NCBI GenBank assembly: GCA_902729315.2
Contig: LR746281.1
Coordinates: forward strand, 3,408,501-3,472,500
Direction: 5' to 3'
DNA from: Spirodela intermedia
Taxonomy: Eukaryota > Streptophyta > Magnoliopsida > Alismatales > Araceae
DNA length: 64,000 nt
Every line of letters begins with the position of its first letter. Position 1 is the stretch's first letter. A program made the position numbers and the translations under genes. Below the pieces are notes generated by a model. The model saw only the letters and a program-made list of their open reading frames with translations, was not told the origin of the DNA and made no database searches. Below, piece after piece: positions 10,148 to 23,769 of the stretch.

Positions 10148-13100
10148 TCACATCTTCCTGAAGAAACTGATGATGCCCCGAGCCATGGATCTTAAATTTC
10201 CCCAGAGAGATGGGTTTTCGGGCAGGGGTTCTTCATGCTCTGGCTTTCTGTTGACGTCTTCCCTGAACATAGAAACAGATGTTTTTAGAAAAATTCCTAA
10301 TGAAGATGGTGAAATATTTCCATGAGGATGGAATGTAGAAGACAAGTAAGAAAATAGAAAGCTGATAAGATTATAATTAGCCACGACGACGCACAAAGGC
10401 AGGGATCCAGATGGAGAAATTGTTAAAGCATCTTGGTTATCGTACCCTCAGGGCCTCCCTTAAAAGGGATACAAATATCTTAAATCTTTGCATTTTTCTA
10501 TCTACCTTAACTCAAATATGAGCTTGTTTAACAATGTACTGAAATGATTTTAGGCTTCAAGTATTTTCCGCAATGATCCAAAAACTTTTAGCCGCACATG
10601 GATTCATTCACCATGAATCACATACCAAGTTCATGGTTCCCTCCCTCATCTGAAGTCTTTGGGCAACTATAACGTGAGTTCAGAATGAACAGAGTAAATT
10701 TTTATGATTTAGAAGAAAGAAAATTATAAACTTTCTGGAAGTGTTAAAAGAATCAAAGAAAATTGAGCTCTATGCAGGCCAAATATAACGGTTAAAAATC
10801 CTCAATTTTTGTATTTTTTTTATCATACCTTTTTAATGGAAATTGCTCCCGTTTTTTTCTCATAAGTATAACAGCTAATTCTAACATTCAAGATTCAGAG
10901 AACTCCATACATGGAAGGAAGATTCAATTGTCTAAAGGACAAGTCTGATTCAAAACCACTGAATGTTTTGCCAAGATTTCCTTTGGAGGTAGTTTATGAT
11001 CTCTACCCATTCATACAATTCGATCAGAATTTAAAACACCAGGTGACAACCGCTTACATGGAACATGAGATTAAGATGAGGATGCTTACTTGTGAGAGCC
11101 ATTATCGTTGGAAGATTGTTGAGCATCCTTTCCTTTTGTGCCGATCAGAACACCCACATCTCCTCTCTTGACATCGGACTCTCCGGGAAATGTCTTCAGC
11201 ACGTCTTCTGTAATGCCTGGTTTTGCCCAGGAACTGTGGGACCCCACAGAACCCCCAACGCCAGCCTGTAAAGAATATGCGATTATTCATATGTCTTCAA
11301 AGCCAAGGTCACAAGGGAGAACAGTAACATTTTCTTTGGAAAAATGGAGAATTATATCACGGAGAGGCTTAGACACTAACGGGAAGATTTTCGACACAAG
11401 AGTCTTTCAAGGAAGAAAGAGAAGAATCAGTGGCAGAGGCTTCATTCAAAACCCCATCTACACAAAAGCCATGATTATTTTCTACCACTTTTGGAATATC
11501 CTTCTCAACAGAATCTGTCATTGGATGCACCGATTTGATAGTCTCTGTATTTAGATGGTTCACATCATAGGTGAGTTCAATATGGAATTCATTTCTTTTG
11601 CTAACATCTACCGATAGCGATTCATCACGGGATTCCTCCATTTGAGCAGACATAACAGGAGAATCATGGGCTTCATCAGAATGAATTAAAGTCTTGAGCA
11701 TCTGGTCTTCACTGAAATGAAACAGGGACTGCCCCTGATGAGTGCAACTTTCCAATGAAACAGGGACTGAACCTTCTGATTTTTCAACCAAAGGAGCTTC
11801 TTTACGTGCATCAGAAGATGTGCAGATATTCTCCTGTGTCTTTTTGAAAGGGAACGTCTCCATTCCTTTCATAGGGCGATGTTTTGCCTTGTACTCCAAT
11901 TCCTGAATAATTGCCTTGACAACATAGTAGGAACCACCAGTTTGTTGTCTAATGGAGGAAGCAGTAGGGAACTTTCCTCCATTGGAGGCCCGGTACCTGC
12001 ACAAAAATGCTGCATGATCTTCCAACGTAAAATACAGGATGACAGACATAATACGATGCGAAGTGATTCATTGATGTCATTAAAAAGATATAGAAAGTGA
12101 ACAAAACATTCTTGGCAAAATATGCCTTAAAAAAGTAAGAATTCAAGCAGTTGGGGCAACACATTAAGCTAAGGTACAGAAGTCTCGATCTTTCTTCTTT
12201 TCTACTATATTAAGCAATTACAATTAGTGTAATGAAAAGAGGAATAAAAGGCTTTGTTGATTTATGTGAACTTATCAGCAAAAGTTAAAGATTATAAATT
12301 TGTATTCTAGAATTTTAAATCGCAGCTGCCTGAGAAACTGTTCGAGAAATGCCACAAAACACTCAGCCACGGCTTCAAGTGTAAATGACATAAAAATATG
12401 CACAACTTTCTACGTCTACATGGCAATGCCTCTCCTTAAACGCTGATGATTCTTTTCCTATCTTTTTTTCTTTTCTGTCTTTTGTTTGCTCTCAGGATTT
12501 TCCTTTTTTATATTTACATTCAAATCTAATATCTACAAAAGTTTATTGATAGATCCCTTCGTCTCTAATGTTGGATAGATTTGGAATCAGATCTAGTAAT
12601 TTATTGAGTATCCCTGGCACAAAAGTAATGGTTCACATCAGTTGCCTGAATTATTGAAAGAGTTTTCTTTTCTTCTCTTCTCTTCTACCCGCTGTTCTTT
12701 TCCTTTCCTTTCTCCTAATCATCTCATTCTCCATCGCACTCTGTTTCTCCTACTTCTTTCTCATTTTCCTCTGAGGTGTCTAGGCTACCATTCTGCTACC
12801 CCACACCTCCTCCTGTCCTCACCTCCTCCCCCATTTTGGGTCCTGCTAGTTTCATACGGGGATCTGAAATATTCAGATATGGCGACCCATTTTCCCTGGA
12901 AATTGTCATTTGCCTTAATCACCGATCTATTTGGATAATGAAATTTGACTTCTGAATGCGTAGCAGAGAGCAGAGTGGCCGACTTTTCACTTAATAGGTA
13001 TCAGGAAAACGCCATTTAAACAGTCTTTCGAAAATTTCAGAAGCATTTATCATCATCATATGGAACAATGTTATGATGACAGTTGCATAAAATAAACTGT

Positions 13101-13285
13101 GGGCAAATGAAATAAGGCATACTTGTCAACAAGAGATTCCACCATTGCACGCCGCTCCAGCTTTGGAATCCTCTTCGGCCTTTTGGAGTGCTGAGGAGAA
13201 TCAGAAGGGACAGAAGCAGAGAAAGATTTCCCACGCCATTGGATGTTTGATCTGCTCAACGTATTTGGCATACCAACCAGCACTG
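10148..13285 (-). CDS. Plant DNA-binding protein, At3g52170-like helix-turn-helix family (N-terminus incomplete)
   Basis: Four exons join in frame on the minus strand: 13285 (or 13282)-13123, 11996-11381, 11265-11090 and 10262-10148, with TGA at 10150-10148. Exon one ends and exon two begins within the motif RRAMVESLVDKYRASNGGKFP, followed by QQTGGSYYVVKAIIQELEY. This is the plant-specific domain I recall from Arabidopsis At3g52170, annotated as DNA-binding; its exact role is unknown to me. A basic stretch (KRPKRIPKLERR) sits just before it and could serve in nuclear import or DNA contact. The middle is acidic, Ser-rich and probably disordered. The C-terminus ends WGNLRSMARGIISFFRKM, an amphipathic tail. 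The donor at 11380 is GTTAGT, slightly off consensus but it preserves frame. The first coding exon is uncertain; a candidate is given near 16.05 kb. Confidence 0.78.
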
Positions 13286-13288
13286 CTA
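13283..13288 (-). promoter_or_regulatory. NAGNAG tandem splice acceptor
   Basis: The minus strand reads TAGCAG directly before the exon. Use of either AG keeps the frame and changes the protein by a single residue, so both forms may occur. Confidence 0.5.
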
Positions 13289-16140
13289 GGTACAGGAATT
13301 AGGAAAATTATCCAGTATTCACAAAACGACAGATATCACTAAAAATTACCAGACATCAAATAAAGGATATAGTTACATTAAGCTCTAAGGTTTAAGATGG
13401 ATTAAAAGGCTTTGAAATCGGTAACTCTCTGACTGTAATAAAATAATGATGTGGAGAGTTCGTATCGACCATCAGATAACGCATAGAATTAAAAAAACTA
13501 TAAGCTTTGGATAGTCTAAAAAGCTTTCAAAAGATTCTTCAAGATCGAATTTAGATACTCAGTGAAATATTGATGCGAAGATATATGGTCTAACATATGA
13601 AACTCTGTGAAGATCTCTCACCCACACAAATATCATGCAGCTTTAAAAGAATACTTTTCCCGGATAGTAGGGTTCCAAAACTAGAATACCCAGGGAAAAA
13701 AATAAAAACTCGCAGGTTTTATCTAATCTTTCTGCTTTCACTTCCTAAGCACGCCATCAACAGCCAAACGTAATTCCGTTCAAGATTACTGTGGCATAAT
13801 GTAGGATCAGAGCTGGGTGATCACAGGAGAACCACCATTGAGCAATTCCATTTAAGCATGAGCTGTGCAAAACCTTTCTTCACGATAATTTATAAAGTTT
13901 GGATCTAATATTCACTCGTACAACCAGTGACGGAGCCAGAGAGTATGGAATGAATAGTCGAACTCATTATCATCCATGAAACACGTGATGGTCGTCGGGC
14001 AAAATATGGATAATAGCGTCAATTTCACATATGCAAACACTAAACTGGAACTAGACGTGTTAAAAAGCATTAAGTCAAGGAAAGAAAATTTATCCTTGGT
14101 ATAATAAAGTGAAGTGACATTCTAACGTTACTGTTGCTCTTGCATCATTTACAGGAGGGGTGTACCTAGCCGGAAGCCAGAACAAAATGCTTCCTTTTCC
14201 CAAGGGTAGATACTCGAAAGCATCTAATGGGAAATGTTCAGCATTAATTATTGAATATCCAAGGTCCCACTATACGCCTTTTCTTCTCATATAATTTTTT
14301 TATACAAAACCGTTTCTGAGAGCATCAAGAAAATGAGCTATATATGTATAGAGAAAGGAGTTGGGGGGGAGGGGTGGGAGGGAGGGGGCGGAGAGAGAGC
14401 ATGCTAAGCAGGGAGAAAGTGGCCACGGCAACATATGAAAGTGAGCTGTTGCAGACCATACATCGTCAACGACATGATAGCTTTTGCTTTTTACATAGAT
14501 GATATTTTATAACTTTGAAGGCCAGTTGAGGAAGCCAGATTCACTCCAGATGGTTTTTCCAATTCTGATCTGAAGCAGATGGTCTTCAAAATCTTATAAA
14601 TGACATTCCAGATGAAATTACATACATGATGCGTCCAAGAACAATTCCTGTCCTCCAAATAAACTCTAACAAATGATCCTCAGAAGAAAAAGTTCAAAAA
14701 ATTAGTAATGAACTTCATTCACAACATAATCTGGTACTGGAGACGCACGCTAAATATTCAACCCTCCCAGAGACACTCTCTGAAACAGAGACAGCTTCCA
14801 ATCAGCTCCTTCTACAGAATTTCCTCCCAGCATTGGGAGAGAGCCTCCAAGAATGGCTAATAGAGGCAAGCCAGAAATTAAACCTAGGAAAATCTTATTC
14901 AACTAAAGTTACCAACAAGCCCTACTGATATAACCAGCATCATGCATTTCAATAGCTCTTTACTGAATAGGAGGATAGCTGAAAACTACCACAAAGCTAG
15001 AATTTCATGGACAAAGCAATTTCAAAGCGATCGTCTTCATCAGAATACTCTATGTTTCGAACAATGGCACATTCATCACTTTCTCTATTACCAGAGAGCA
15101 ACTCAGTCTCTACATAAAACTCTGTCATGATGTACACTAGCATGCGACTGGTCATTTCCAGAAAGCCCTTTTTGATCGATCATCTTGATGCGGATGCACC
15201 ATATTTTGGAAACAACATATTCATCATCTTGCCAATCAGAAGACAGCAAGCCGGTCTCTGTAGAAACTTTACCATGTATCCTAATTTATCTCACCCCACT
15301 TCTCCAGTAGGAAAGTAGAATAGTGAGCTGCTGAATTCCTGAGCAGTATGAACAGAACACTACATGACAGGACTGTGTTACACGAACATCGGTGCGATTA
15401 TCCCTTATAATGGGGATGGAGATGAGGGGCAATAAAAATGAGAACTTAAAGCATCATTTTCATATCTCTAACCCAATGAGACGCGCCTAAGAATAAGTAA
15501 AAGAAATATTTGCTCAACAGAGGTTAACTCAACGATAAACTGAGAAGGAAGGGAGATCGCCAACCCTTTTTACAGCAAGTGTAGGGGGATGCGGCAGAAC
15601 TGGATGCTCTGGAAGACGAGACCCCCCTCGTCACTGCCTGCATCATCATAAATATCTTGAGCGCCAACACAACTGATTGATTACATCAATTGTCTGACCA
15701 AAAACCTGAAGCCAGGAACAGAAAACAACAAGCAATGTCAAGGGAGAAGAAAAACTATCAAGAACAGAAACAGAAACCGAGCACAAAAAAAATCTCAGGA
15801 TCATCTCTAAGCCTCTGACGGCTTGCAGGCACGACACTCACCCCGCCCCCAGACACGCAAATCATCACAAATCATTTGCCCCAACAGCAGAACAATGGTA
15901 AAACTAAAAGACTCGCAAGACCCATAAATATGATCCCGCACGCTAGTTCACGAACGACGATGGAGAAACGACCCGAAGGCCATGGTTACTCCGGAAGGAT
16001 GCTTCTGAAGAATTTTATCACTGAGACCCGCATGCACGGTACCTATAACGAAGATGGGACGCCATGCGTCAGACATTTGGGATATCGAAGGCCTCCGAGG
16101 AAGAAGCTCCCCCGGATGGCGAGGGTTTAGGGTTTAACCG
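13286..16140 (-). other. Probable long 5' intron and leader of the DNA-binding protein gene, with candidate exon 1
   Basis: A candidate first exon lies at 16076-16043 on the minus strand: ATG, eleven codons (MSDAWRPIFVI) and a donor GTACCG. Its one-base phase fits the acceptor at 13282 or 13285. Just upstream, minus strand 16135-16123 reads AAACCCTAAACCC, two overlapping telo-box motifs common near plant transcription starts. The rest (13.3-16.0 kb) shows no other exon I can defend. The N-terminus remains a guess because it was fitted only by phase. Confidence 0.35.
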
Positions 16141-16319
16141 CACGCACGGGGAGTAAGCCCTTGGGAGGCCAGCCACCACAGCGGGGGACCCCTCTGTCAC
16201 TGTTTCGACGACCCGAACCCGTTACCATGGAAAACGGGCTACCGGTACGTGATTTATCGGACCGACCCATTGTAAATCCACTTAAAACTTTTATAGTACT
16301 TCCATACCTTCAAAATCAA

Positions 16320-16440
16320 CTTTTAAACCCTTGAAGTCAACCTCCTTAATATGGTCAACGAAAGATGCTCAATGAGGTCAACTAACAGCACAAAGTAAGG
16401 AAACTAGGACATGAAAGTGAATGCAGCAAACTAATTATTG
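16320..16440. repeat. Diverged distant copy of the repeat at 24.83-25.09 kb
   Basis: The stretch contains TATGGTCAACGAAAGATGC, TCAATGAGGTCAAC and GCAGCAAACTAATTATTGAG in the same order and spacing as the duplicated 3' end of the gene at 25087. It sits on the far side of the copia element at 17160-24424. No gene is seen from 16441 to 17159; that stretch carries CATG-rich low-complexity sequence. Confidence 0.6.
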
Positions 16441-17159
16441 AGCTCAATACTCATATTTCATATACCAAGCAATGTCAATGACAATGTTGTCTATTTTTTG
16501 GCCAAGCAGTAATTTTCACAGCCCTCTAGGCTATGTTATGTCACTTGGCCAAACAGAGCATCACAGGAATGGCCCATCACAAAGCCCATGAGATAATTGG
16601 ACACACACAAAACACCCTAGAAGTTAGGGTTTCTGCCAAAACCCTAACCCCCTTTTCTATCTCATCTCTCTGACTCCCTCGCTCTCAGTTGAATCCAGGT
16701 GTTATCCCATCAGGAGGGCACATGTGCGTGCATCTTATTATGACATGCATGAAATAACATGACATGTAGTTTGTGTCATGTGCATGTGGACCCATGTGAT
16801 AGAAACAATCAATTTTGCCACAACAAGATGATGTTTGTTGTAATATCATATGAACTTCATTCAGCACTAGCATGTTACCGCATGACATTGACAAAGCATT
16901 AGCATGATAATGACACAAAACAATACTTGATGATGTTCATGAGAACTTCCCCTGAACCTTAACAATTGTTGGCACCACAATGGCACAAGACAACACATCA
17001 TGTTATGTATGGGAGTGCATAACATGATGCAAGCACATGTGTAAAATGTCCTACATGTGTGTGTAGATGACATAAGTGCAACACATGCTAGACACACATC
17101 ACATCTGCTACACATTTAAGTAGACTTGTTAACCTTGCCAACATCACCCACCATAGGAA

Positions 17160-17497
17160 TAGTTGAGAATCATGTATTGTGCTTTGTTTCTTTACTATGA
17201 TAATTTCTTTGTCTTAAGTCAACTAGGCTCATTTTATTCAGCCCATATTATCTTGGTTAGTAATGAAATAGACTAGCCCAACCCATTATGGCCTAGGCTG
17301 GTCCAATTCTCCATATAACTAACATGACTTGTATAAATATTGGTTTTAATTCTTCCTTGGGCAAGAAGTGAACTTAGGGTTTCAGTTGTTCTCCCATTTT
17401 CTCTCTCTGGTGGCTTCATGCCTCCCTCTTTTGATTGCAATATTTTTGAAAGTTGGAGGAGAGTGACTACAATTATACAATAGAATAATTTTTTCTA
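17160..17497 (+). repeat. 5' LTR of the first copia element
   Basis: 338 bp matching the outer parts of 23770-24424. The expected TG..CA ends read TA..TA here, consistent with C-to-T decay. A TATA-like TATAAATA lies near 17333. Confidence 0.7.
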
Positions 17498-17899
17498 TGG
17501 TATTAGAGCCTCATTTAGGGGTGTAATCCACCCCACATCCTCTTTCTTGCTTGTAAGATACCTCTATTTGTCATTCACTAACAATGATGAACATGAATGA
17601 TTGATTTGTGACTTGTCGATTGTCATTAGATCATTTTCATGTCACTCTATAAACTAGGATGCATTGGTATGCTATTATCTACTTGAGAGTTTTTTGTGAA
17701 TGGATTGTTTAGTCTATACATTTAGATTGTTTCAAGAGTGAGTTTGACACAAGATTCATCTCATGACTTTTTCTTTTTTTTTTCTGTTTATTGTGATTTA
17801 TATTAGAGGATCGGGTTGGTGAGGTTATTTGTGAGTTTTTTTTTACTAAAAAACTCTCAAAAGTCAATTCACATATAGAGTAACCCAATTTCAGAATTA

Positions 17900-20390
17900 G
17901 AACAAAAACTTAGATATTCATAACTACCTTTGATTCCATAAATAGATCATTTAGATATTCAAAACTACTATGGATGAAAAGCAAAGGACTTATGAATCAC
18001 TTATTAAAGCTAAATCAGTAGATAATGATCTCAATTTCAAAGTATGAGAGTAGGTGCACTCTAAAATTATGACACATATATAGACTATAATTACCCCTAA
18101 AATTACAAGATCATGTTTATAACTTCCTACAACCTATGATATTTGACAGAACCTACAACCTATGATATTTGACAGAACCTACAACAAACATACTCTAGAG
18201 CAAATGATGAAGCTCAATTATATAAATAAAAATTGAAAATGATAAAGTTGAGATGTATTAATGAATTGATGACTAATGGCATATAGTTAACTAATATCAA
18301 ATTATTATTTTAAAAATATAATGGCAAAGGCATTACATAGAGATATAATAAAGAGGACAATAACATATAATTACTTAGTAAGTCTTAAGTCAACTGTGAA
18401 TTCAAATTTTTGGCTGACAACAACAATTGAATGAAATAAATCCTCACTTAGAATGGAAGAAAACATAACAAAATTGATGCTACATTCATCTTGCAACATT
18501 AATAACACAATATCTATAATTAAAGGTGAAAACTTTAAAAGAGTTAAATCTCAATTTAAGTCAACATCTAGTTAAAAAATTGTGACACTAAAATTACTTA
18601 TGATAAGTGTTAAACTCAAAAAGTGTTACAAATCATTTTATGAAAAGCATTACAAAATTGATGATAAACCTCCACATCACAACTCATAACCTAAAAATTA
18701 AGGGTACACATATTTCAGTTAAATAATATCAAGAAACAACTAAAAGTTTCTAAGTTGAACATGTGATCCATTCATTCCAAGAAGAGAATAAGAAAGTTGA
18801 AATGAATTATGCCCTTGGTTTTGATATTGTAAGCAAAAAAATATTTATTACTTATTCAATATTGAACAAATTTCATGAGAACTTGTGTTAAAATTTTAAC
18901 ATTTCTAATAATTATTCAATATGTATAATGTTAATGTTCTTGTGATACTATGGCTAACAAATGAATATAAATAGTTAATTTTTTAAACCTTTATGTATTA
19001 GAACTAATGTAACATCATAGAATTTGCATATAAGTACAAGAAATCTAGTGCCAACATGAGTGATGAAATATCTGAAAAATCACAAAGTATCAAAGGCATT
19101 AGTAAGTATCAAACTTGGAATCTAAATGACAACACATTAGAAATCTCAAAGACACCAATGTGTATCAAACCTAAAATCTAAACAACAACATGTTGGAATA
19201 CTCAATGAAAAAATATCTGAAAATTCAAAAAATATCAAAGGCACCAATATGCAATCTAAACGACAACACATCAGAAGTTTCAATGAAGAAATATCTAGAA
19301 AATCACAAAGTATCAAAGTCATTGACAAGAATTGAACTTAGAATCTAGACAATGACACATTGAAAGCCTTCGTGAAAAAATATCTAGAAAATTACAAAGT
19401 ATTAAAGGCACCAACAAGTATCAAATTTAGTATCTAGGTGACAACATAGTAGGATTTTGAGTGAAAAAATACTTAGAAAATCACAAAGTATCAAAGGCAC
19501 TAGTAAATATTGAACTCAAAATTTAGACAACAAGATGTCACACATTATTGATAATGACACATTGATTGATTATGAAAAAGGAAGAAATTATTTTCAAAAG
19601 CTAATGATGCATTAGATGACTTTATTTCAATTTAATCTCAACAGCAAATATGTTTGTTGACAAGAACAAAAGTCAAATTCAAGTTTTAAATTAAATAAAC
19701 AAGAGAGTAGCAAGATTTGAAGCACTAAACATGCAAATGTCATTGGCATACATTTTGGGCAATGGGAAGAAATTTTGAAATTGAGTGACCATTATTCAAG
19801 ATAAGAAATGATTGGAGAATGTCGAAGAAAAAAGAAAAAATCTTGTGAAAGGAAAGTAAACTCTCTCTAACATCTATATATGCTCTAGTGAATATTATTC
19901 TCCATCTATCAAGGTTCAGCCATTACGAGCTTCAACAGAGAATAGAATGCTGCATGAAAGCCTTCATTCAACATTAATGATTCAAAAAATTATTCATTTT
20001 AAAGGTTGACACTCTCCCTTAGGTCCTAAGGTACTTAGGTCATGAGAGGAGAAGAGTTTGGGCTAAAACATGTAGTACTTGTGGTTGGGTTACTAATCAT
20101 GTTAAAATCAATGTGTATTTCTTAGTGAAAATAATAAACTCATGTGGGAATGATCTTATTGGATTGAAAGTAGCTAAGTGAAGAGAAAATCAATATAAAA
20201 AGTTTGTGTCTTTGTTAGTGAAGAGAATCATGAGAGAACCTTCATCGAAAGAGTGAGAGTATTAAGAGAATGTCTACTAAAAGAGAGAGCTATGAGATAA
20301 CATGTCAGCACATCCATTGATAAACATAAAATGAGAATTGACAGAAAGTCATAGAACACAATTCATCCCCCCTCTTGGTGTTTCACTTGG
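17900..20390 (-). mobile_element. Insertion of a dispersed element (E family) inside the copia element
   Basis: On the minus strand, 20385-20360 reads GTGAAACACCAAGAGGGGGG then ATGAATT. The same edge begins the related copies at about 37220 and 40085. Inside, the minus strand of about 20020 carries a TACCTTAGGACCTAAGGGAG block that also occurs near 37705, 40460 and, inverted, 54515. The left boundary is not clear. No coding region was recognised, so it is probably non-autonomous. Confidence 0.5.
19060..19540. repeat. Irregular tandem repeat, about five copies
   Basis: A core similar to ATATCTAGAAAATCACAAAG, followed by TATCAAAGGCA, recurs near 19068, 19211, 19291, 19380 and 19467. Spacing is mostly 80-90 bp, with one gap of about 143. 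Its reverse complement is recognisable near 38480-38700, so it is part of the dispersed element family. Confidence 0.65.
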
Positions 20391-21189
20391 CCTCCATTGA
20401 TCTTATAGAAATATTTTTTGCGAAATGCTTGCTAGTTCAATTAGGTGAGTTTTCATTCCTACATAAACTTATTGTCTTACATATTAATTTCTCTTCTAAT
20501 TTCCTAAATTATTAGATTATAAACTCATGAGCCACTGAACATATGACAAATTCATCTTAATAATTTTTTATAGTCCATATCTTAACACATCACTATTGAA
20601 GGCTTCTTACTTTTATTGTTGTGAGCATAGAAAATATTCACCTCACTTTGTTTACTTATCCTATATAATGCCCTTCACATCCAAAAGTTGAGAACAAATT
20701 TAATTCACATCTTGATGGCTCATTTGGTGTTAATTTGTGTTCAATCTATGACAAGACATTGTGGAACATGATTAGACATATTGGGTAATGTGTCTGACTC
20801 TATTTTTTCTATTGGGTAATGTGTCTAATGGTGAATTTACCCTGAATTCTTCACCTTTTCCATTTACTAAGACAACTTGTGATACTATTAACCTCATTCA
20901 AGAAAATGTCATAAAACTACATATCAAAGAATCAAACTTAGATACATTTGGTCAAGAACCTCACATGAATAAAACACAAAATTCTCCTTTAATTGTTCTA
21001 ATTGAAGCTAAGCTTTATATTAGTCAAGAAGGAATTCTATCTATCATTATTAGGAAAGAAACTAGACAATATAATAGAAAACTTCTATATCTCATTTAAA
21101 AGAATGTCTTATTATTGTCTTTCATTGTTCCATAGAAAATTTCTTAACAATTTAAATACCATCACGATCCCTATTGCAATTGCTGAATA

Positions 21190-23100
21190 ATTATCCAGTG
21201 AGGAGTGGAAACAATATATGAATGGAGAACTAAAGGCCCTAGAGTAGAATAATACTTAAGAATTAGTGAAATTACCAAGTAAAAAGAAAGTTATTGGTTG
21301 CAAATGAGTATATACAATGAACTATTTTGCAGATGAATCTATTAAGAGATATAAGTCTAGCTTAGTCACCAAAGGATATATTCAAATATATAGAATTTTC
21401 CACTATAAGACATTTTCTCATGTAGTGAAAATAAATACAATTAAAATTATGTTATTATTAGAAATTAATCTTAGCTAGGATATACAATAGTTTGATGTTA
21501 AGAATATATTCTTATATGGAGATCTTGAGGAAGAAATTTACATGCAAGTTCCACTAGGTTATAGAGCTGATTTAGTTCCTAATATGGTATGTAAATTGAA
21601 AAAGACATTATATGAACCTAAGCAATCATCTAAAACTTGATACAGTCAATTAACTAAAATTATGATTGTGATGGGATATAAAAAAATTCAAGTAAATCAT
21701 ATATTATTTATTAAGTACTTATCTTGAGGAGAAATAATAATATTATTAGTGTATTTTTGTAATATAACTGTGATTGAAAATCAAGTGAAGGAAAATATAT
21801 GATTGCTAATTATAAATTAGTAGTTATATCTATGCATTAATATCTTATACATAGATGTTAATTAATAAGTAGAGAATGTAATTATATATGTGTTATGAAC
21901 TCATTATGACATTCATAATATTTTATTATTTAAGTCATAATATATATTATTTTATTTGTTTCATTTATATTATAAGATTAACTCTACTTGACTTTTATGA
22001 ATTCAAGTGATGATTCTCTCACATTTTTTTGATAATTATTTGATTGTTAAGAAGTAAGCTCTTATTACGACTTGGAAGTAATGAAAAAAGCCCAAGTTTT
22101 ATGAAAAGGGCTGGCTTAATATGTTTATGGGCTCAAGAGAGGGTGTCACCTTGGCCTAGCTCATTTAGACTTATAAGGATTATCAAGAGATGAGATCTAA
22201 GTCGCCCATCTTAAGACACCTTAAGATGAGATTAAGATGAGGATTAAAATGCCACTCTTATAGAAGAATCTAGATTGTCCATCAAGAGAGTCATTTATTA
22301 ATCATAATTATCTATTAGAGGGGCTTAATTATCTAGAGGTTTAAGGTATCTTGTCCCCCTCTTAGAAGACATTTTTTAGCTCTCTCTCTCGCAGTGGCTA
22401 GTCGAAGGAAAAAGAAAAGAAATAAAGGCCTGGTCAATAGTATTTTTGTGCTCAAAATTGTCGTGGAGAAGAGATTACTTAGAGCGCATTAAGATCATCA
22501 TAGATTAAGCATGATTGGGCCTAGAATTGGTGCACAACAAGGTCTAGACAAGATCTAGATATGAGCGTCCTTATAATCTTCTTTATGGATATATTAACTC
22601 TTAGTTAAAACTAGTTTTACCATTTATTCTATCATTCCATTGCATTAGATTTATTCTCTCCCCTTTGCCACACTTTTCATTTCTCTTCTCTTCACTCTTT
22701 TTACATTTAATTTCACCTTTCACAATCTCAAGAATATATATATAAGAAATAAAATAATTTAAATTCTTATTGTAATTACCCATGCTTCTTGAGGATCAAC
22801 CCTTACTTATCCTAAACAAAAGTGTAAGATTTAATAAATATTATTTACATAAATTTAGTTACATCACGACAACATATCTAACCTTTAAATCAAGTTCATC
22901 AATGATCCAATGCTTAGCTAAAAAGTTGAAATCAAAATAATAGGAAGGCTAAAGTACTTTCTTAGAATCAATGTAAGTAATTCTAAATAAGATATTTTCA
23001 TTTCCAAAAATATATCATAGATCTCTTAAATAAAATAGATAAACTTAGTTGTTAACCAGGAAATACAATAATGGATTCAAATCTTGAACGTGGTGAAACT
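21190..23100 (+). pseudogene. Ty1-copia reverse transcriptase remnant, split by a 1.07-kb insert
   Basis: Fragments in order: ELVKLPSKKKVIGCK (about 21257-21302), RYKSSLVTKGYIQ (about 21350), [20 protein letters not shown] (about 21494-21553) and [14 protein letters not shown] (about 21588-21630). After the insert come IGRLKYFL and VSNSK then DIFIS (about 22940-23005). All are standard copia reverse transcriptase blocks. The catalytic YVDD box is degraded (VYFCN near 21750). Multiple in-frame stops make it non-functional. Confidence 0.85.
21800..22871 (+). mobile_element. Solo LTR inserted in the copia reverse transcriptase
   Basis: The insert starts TGATTGC and ends CACGACA. It is flanked by ATATA (21795-21799) and ACATA (22872-22876), a five-base target duplication with one C-to-T difference. 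Removing it restores the reverse transcriptase order (ENQVKEN joined to ISNL). No coding content; 1072 bp. Confidence 0.7.
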
Positions 23101-23769
23101 AAAAAATAAGAAGAGGTAGAGAGGATAGTGTATCACACATTGGTAGAGAGACATTTATTTGTCTCATACATGTCATGATATTATTTATGTAGTGATTATG
23201 GTTAGTTAATGTATGCAAAATCCATAATAAACACATCTAAAGTTCATTGAGTACCACATTTATTCAAAGGAATGCTAGAAAAAGACATTATTCAAATAAG
23301 GTGTGTGATTATCACTTTAAGTCTACACTAATGTAGATTTCAAGATATTACACTTTTCTTGGTGGGAATCTAATTACCTAGAAAAGTAAGAAAAAAAAAT
23401 GTGATGGCGAAGTCAAGTACAAAAATAGAATTCTGATCTTATAGAAATATGTGAAGTAATATTGGTAAAAAGATTATTCTTAAGGACTAAAAGATTGAAT
23501 TGGATGAATCAATAAAAAATCATTGTGATAATAAATCAACAATATTTTTTTTTGCACTATCTAATTCAATATGATAGAACCAAACTTATAGAAATTGATC
23601 AATATTCATTAAGGAAAAATTGGAGAGTGGATTAATTTGTACACTGCAGATATTAACAATTAATTAAGTTATAGGTGTCTTTATCAAAGTCTTGGGGTAC
23701 AATAATTTTCATCAACTATTATTTGAGTTGGGATTGGATGATATACATTCTTCAACTTGAGGGAGGTTG

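Noticed and set aside
12642-12938. 98-codon + frame rich in Leu/Ser/Pro
   Set aside because: A CT-rich intron tract translated; opposite strand to the real gene and no homology.
19060-19540. CRISPR-like spaced repeats
   Set aside because: Units are irregular and degenerate, spacers are not unique, and this is a plant nuclear region inside a retrotransposon.
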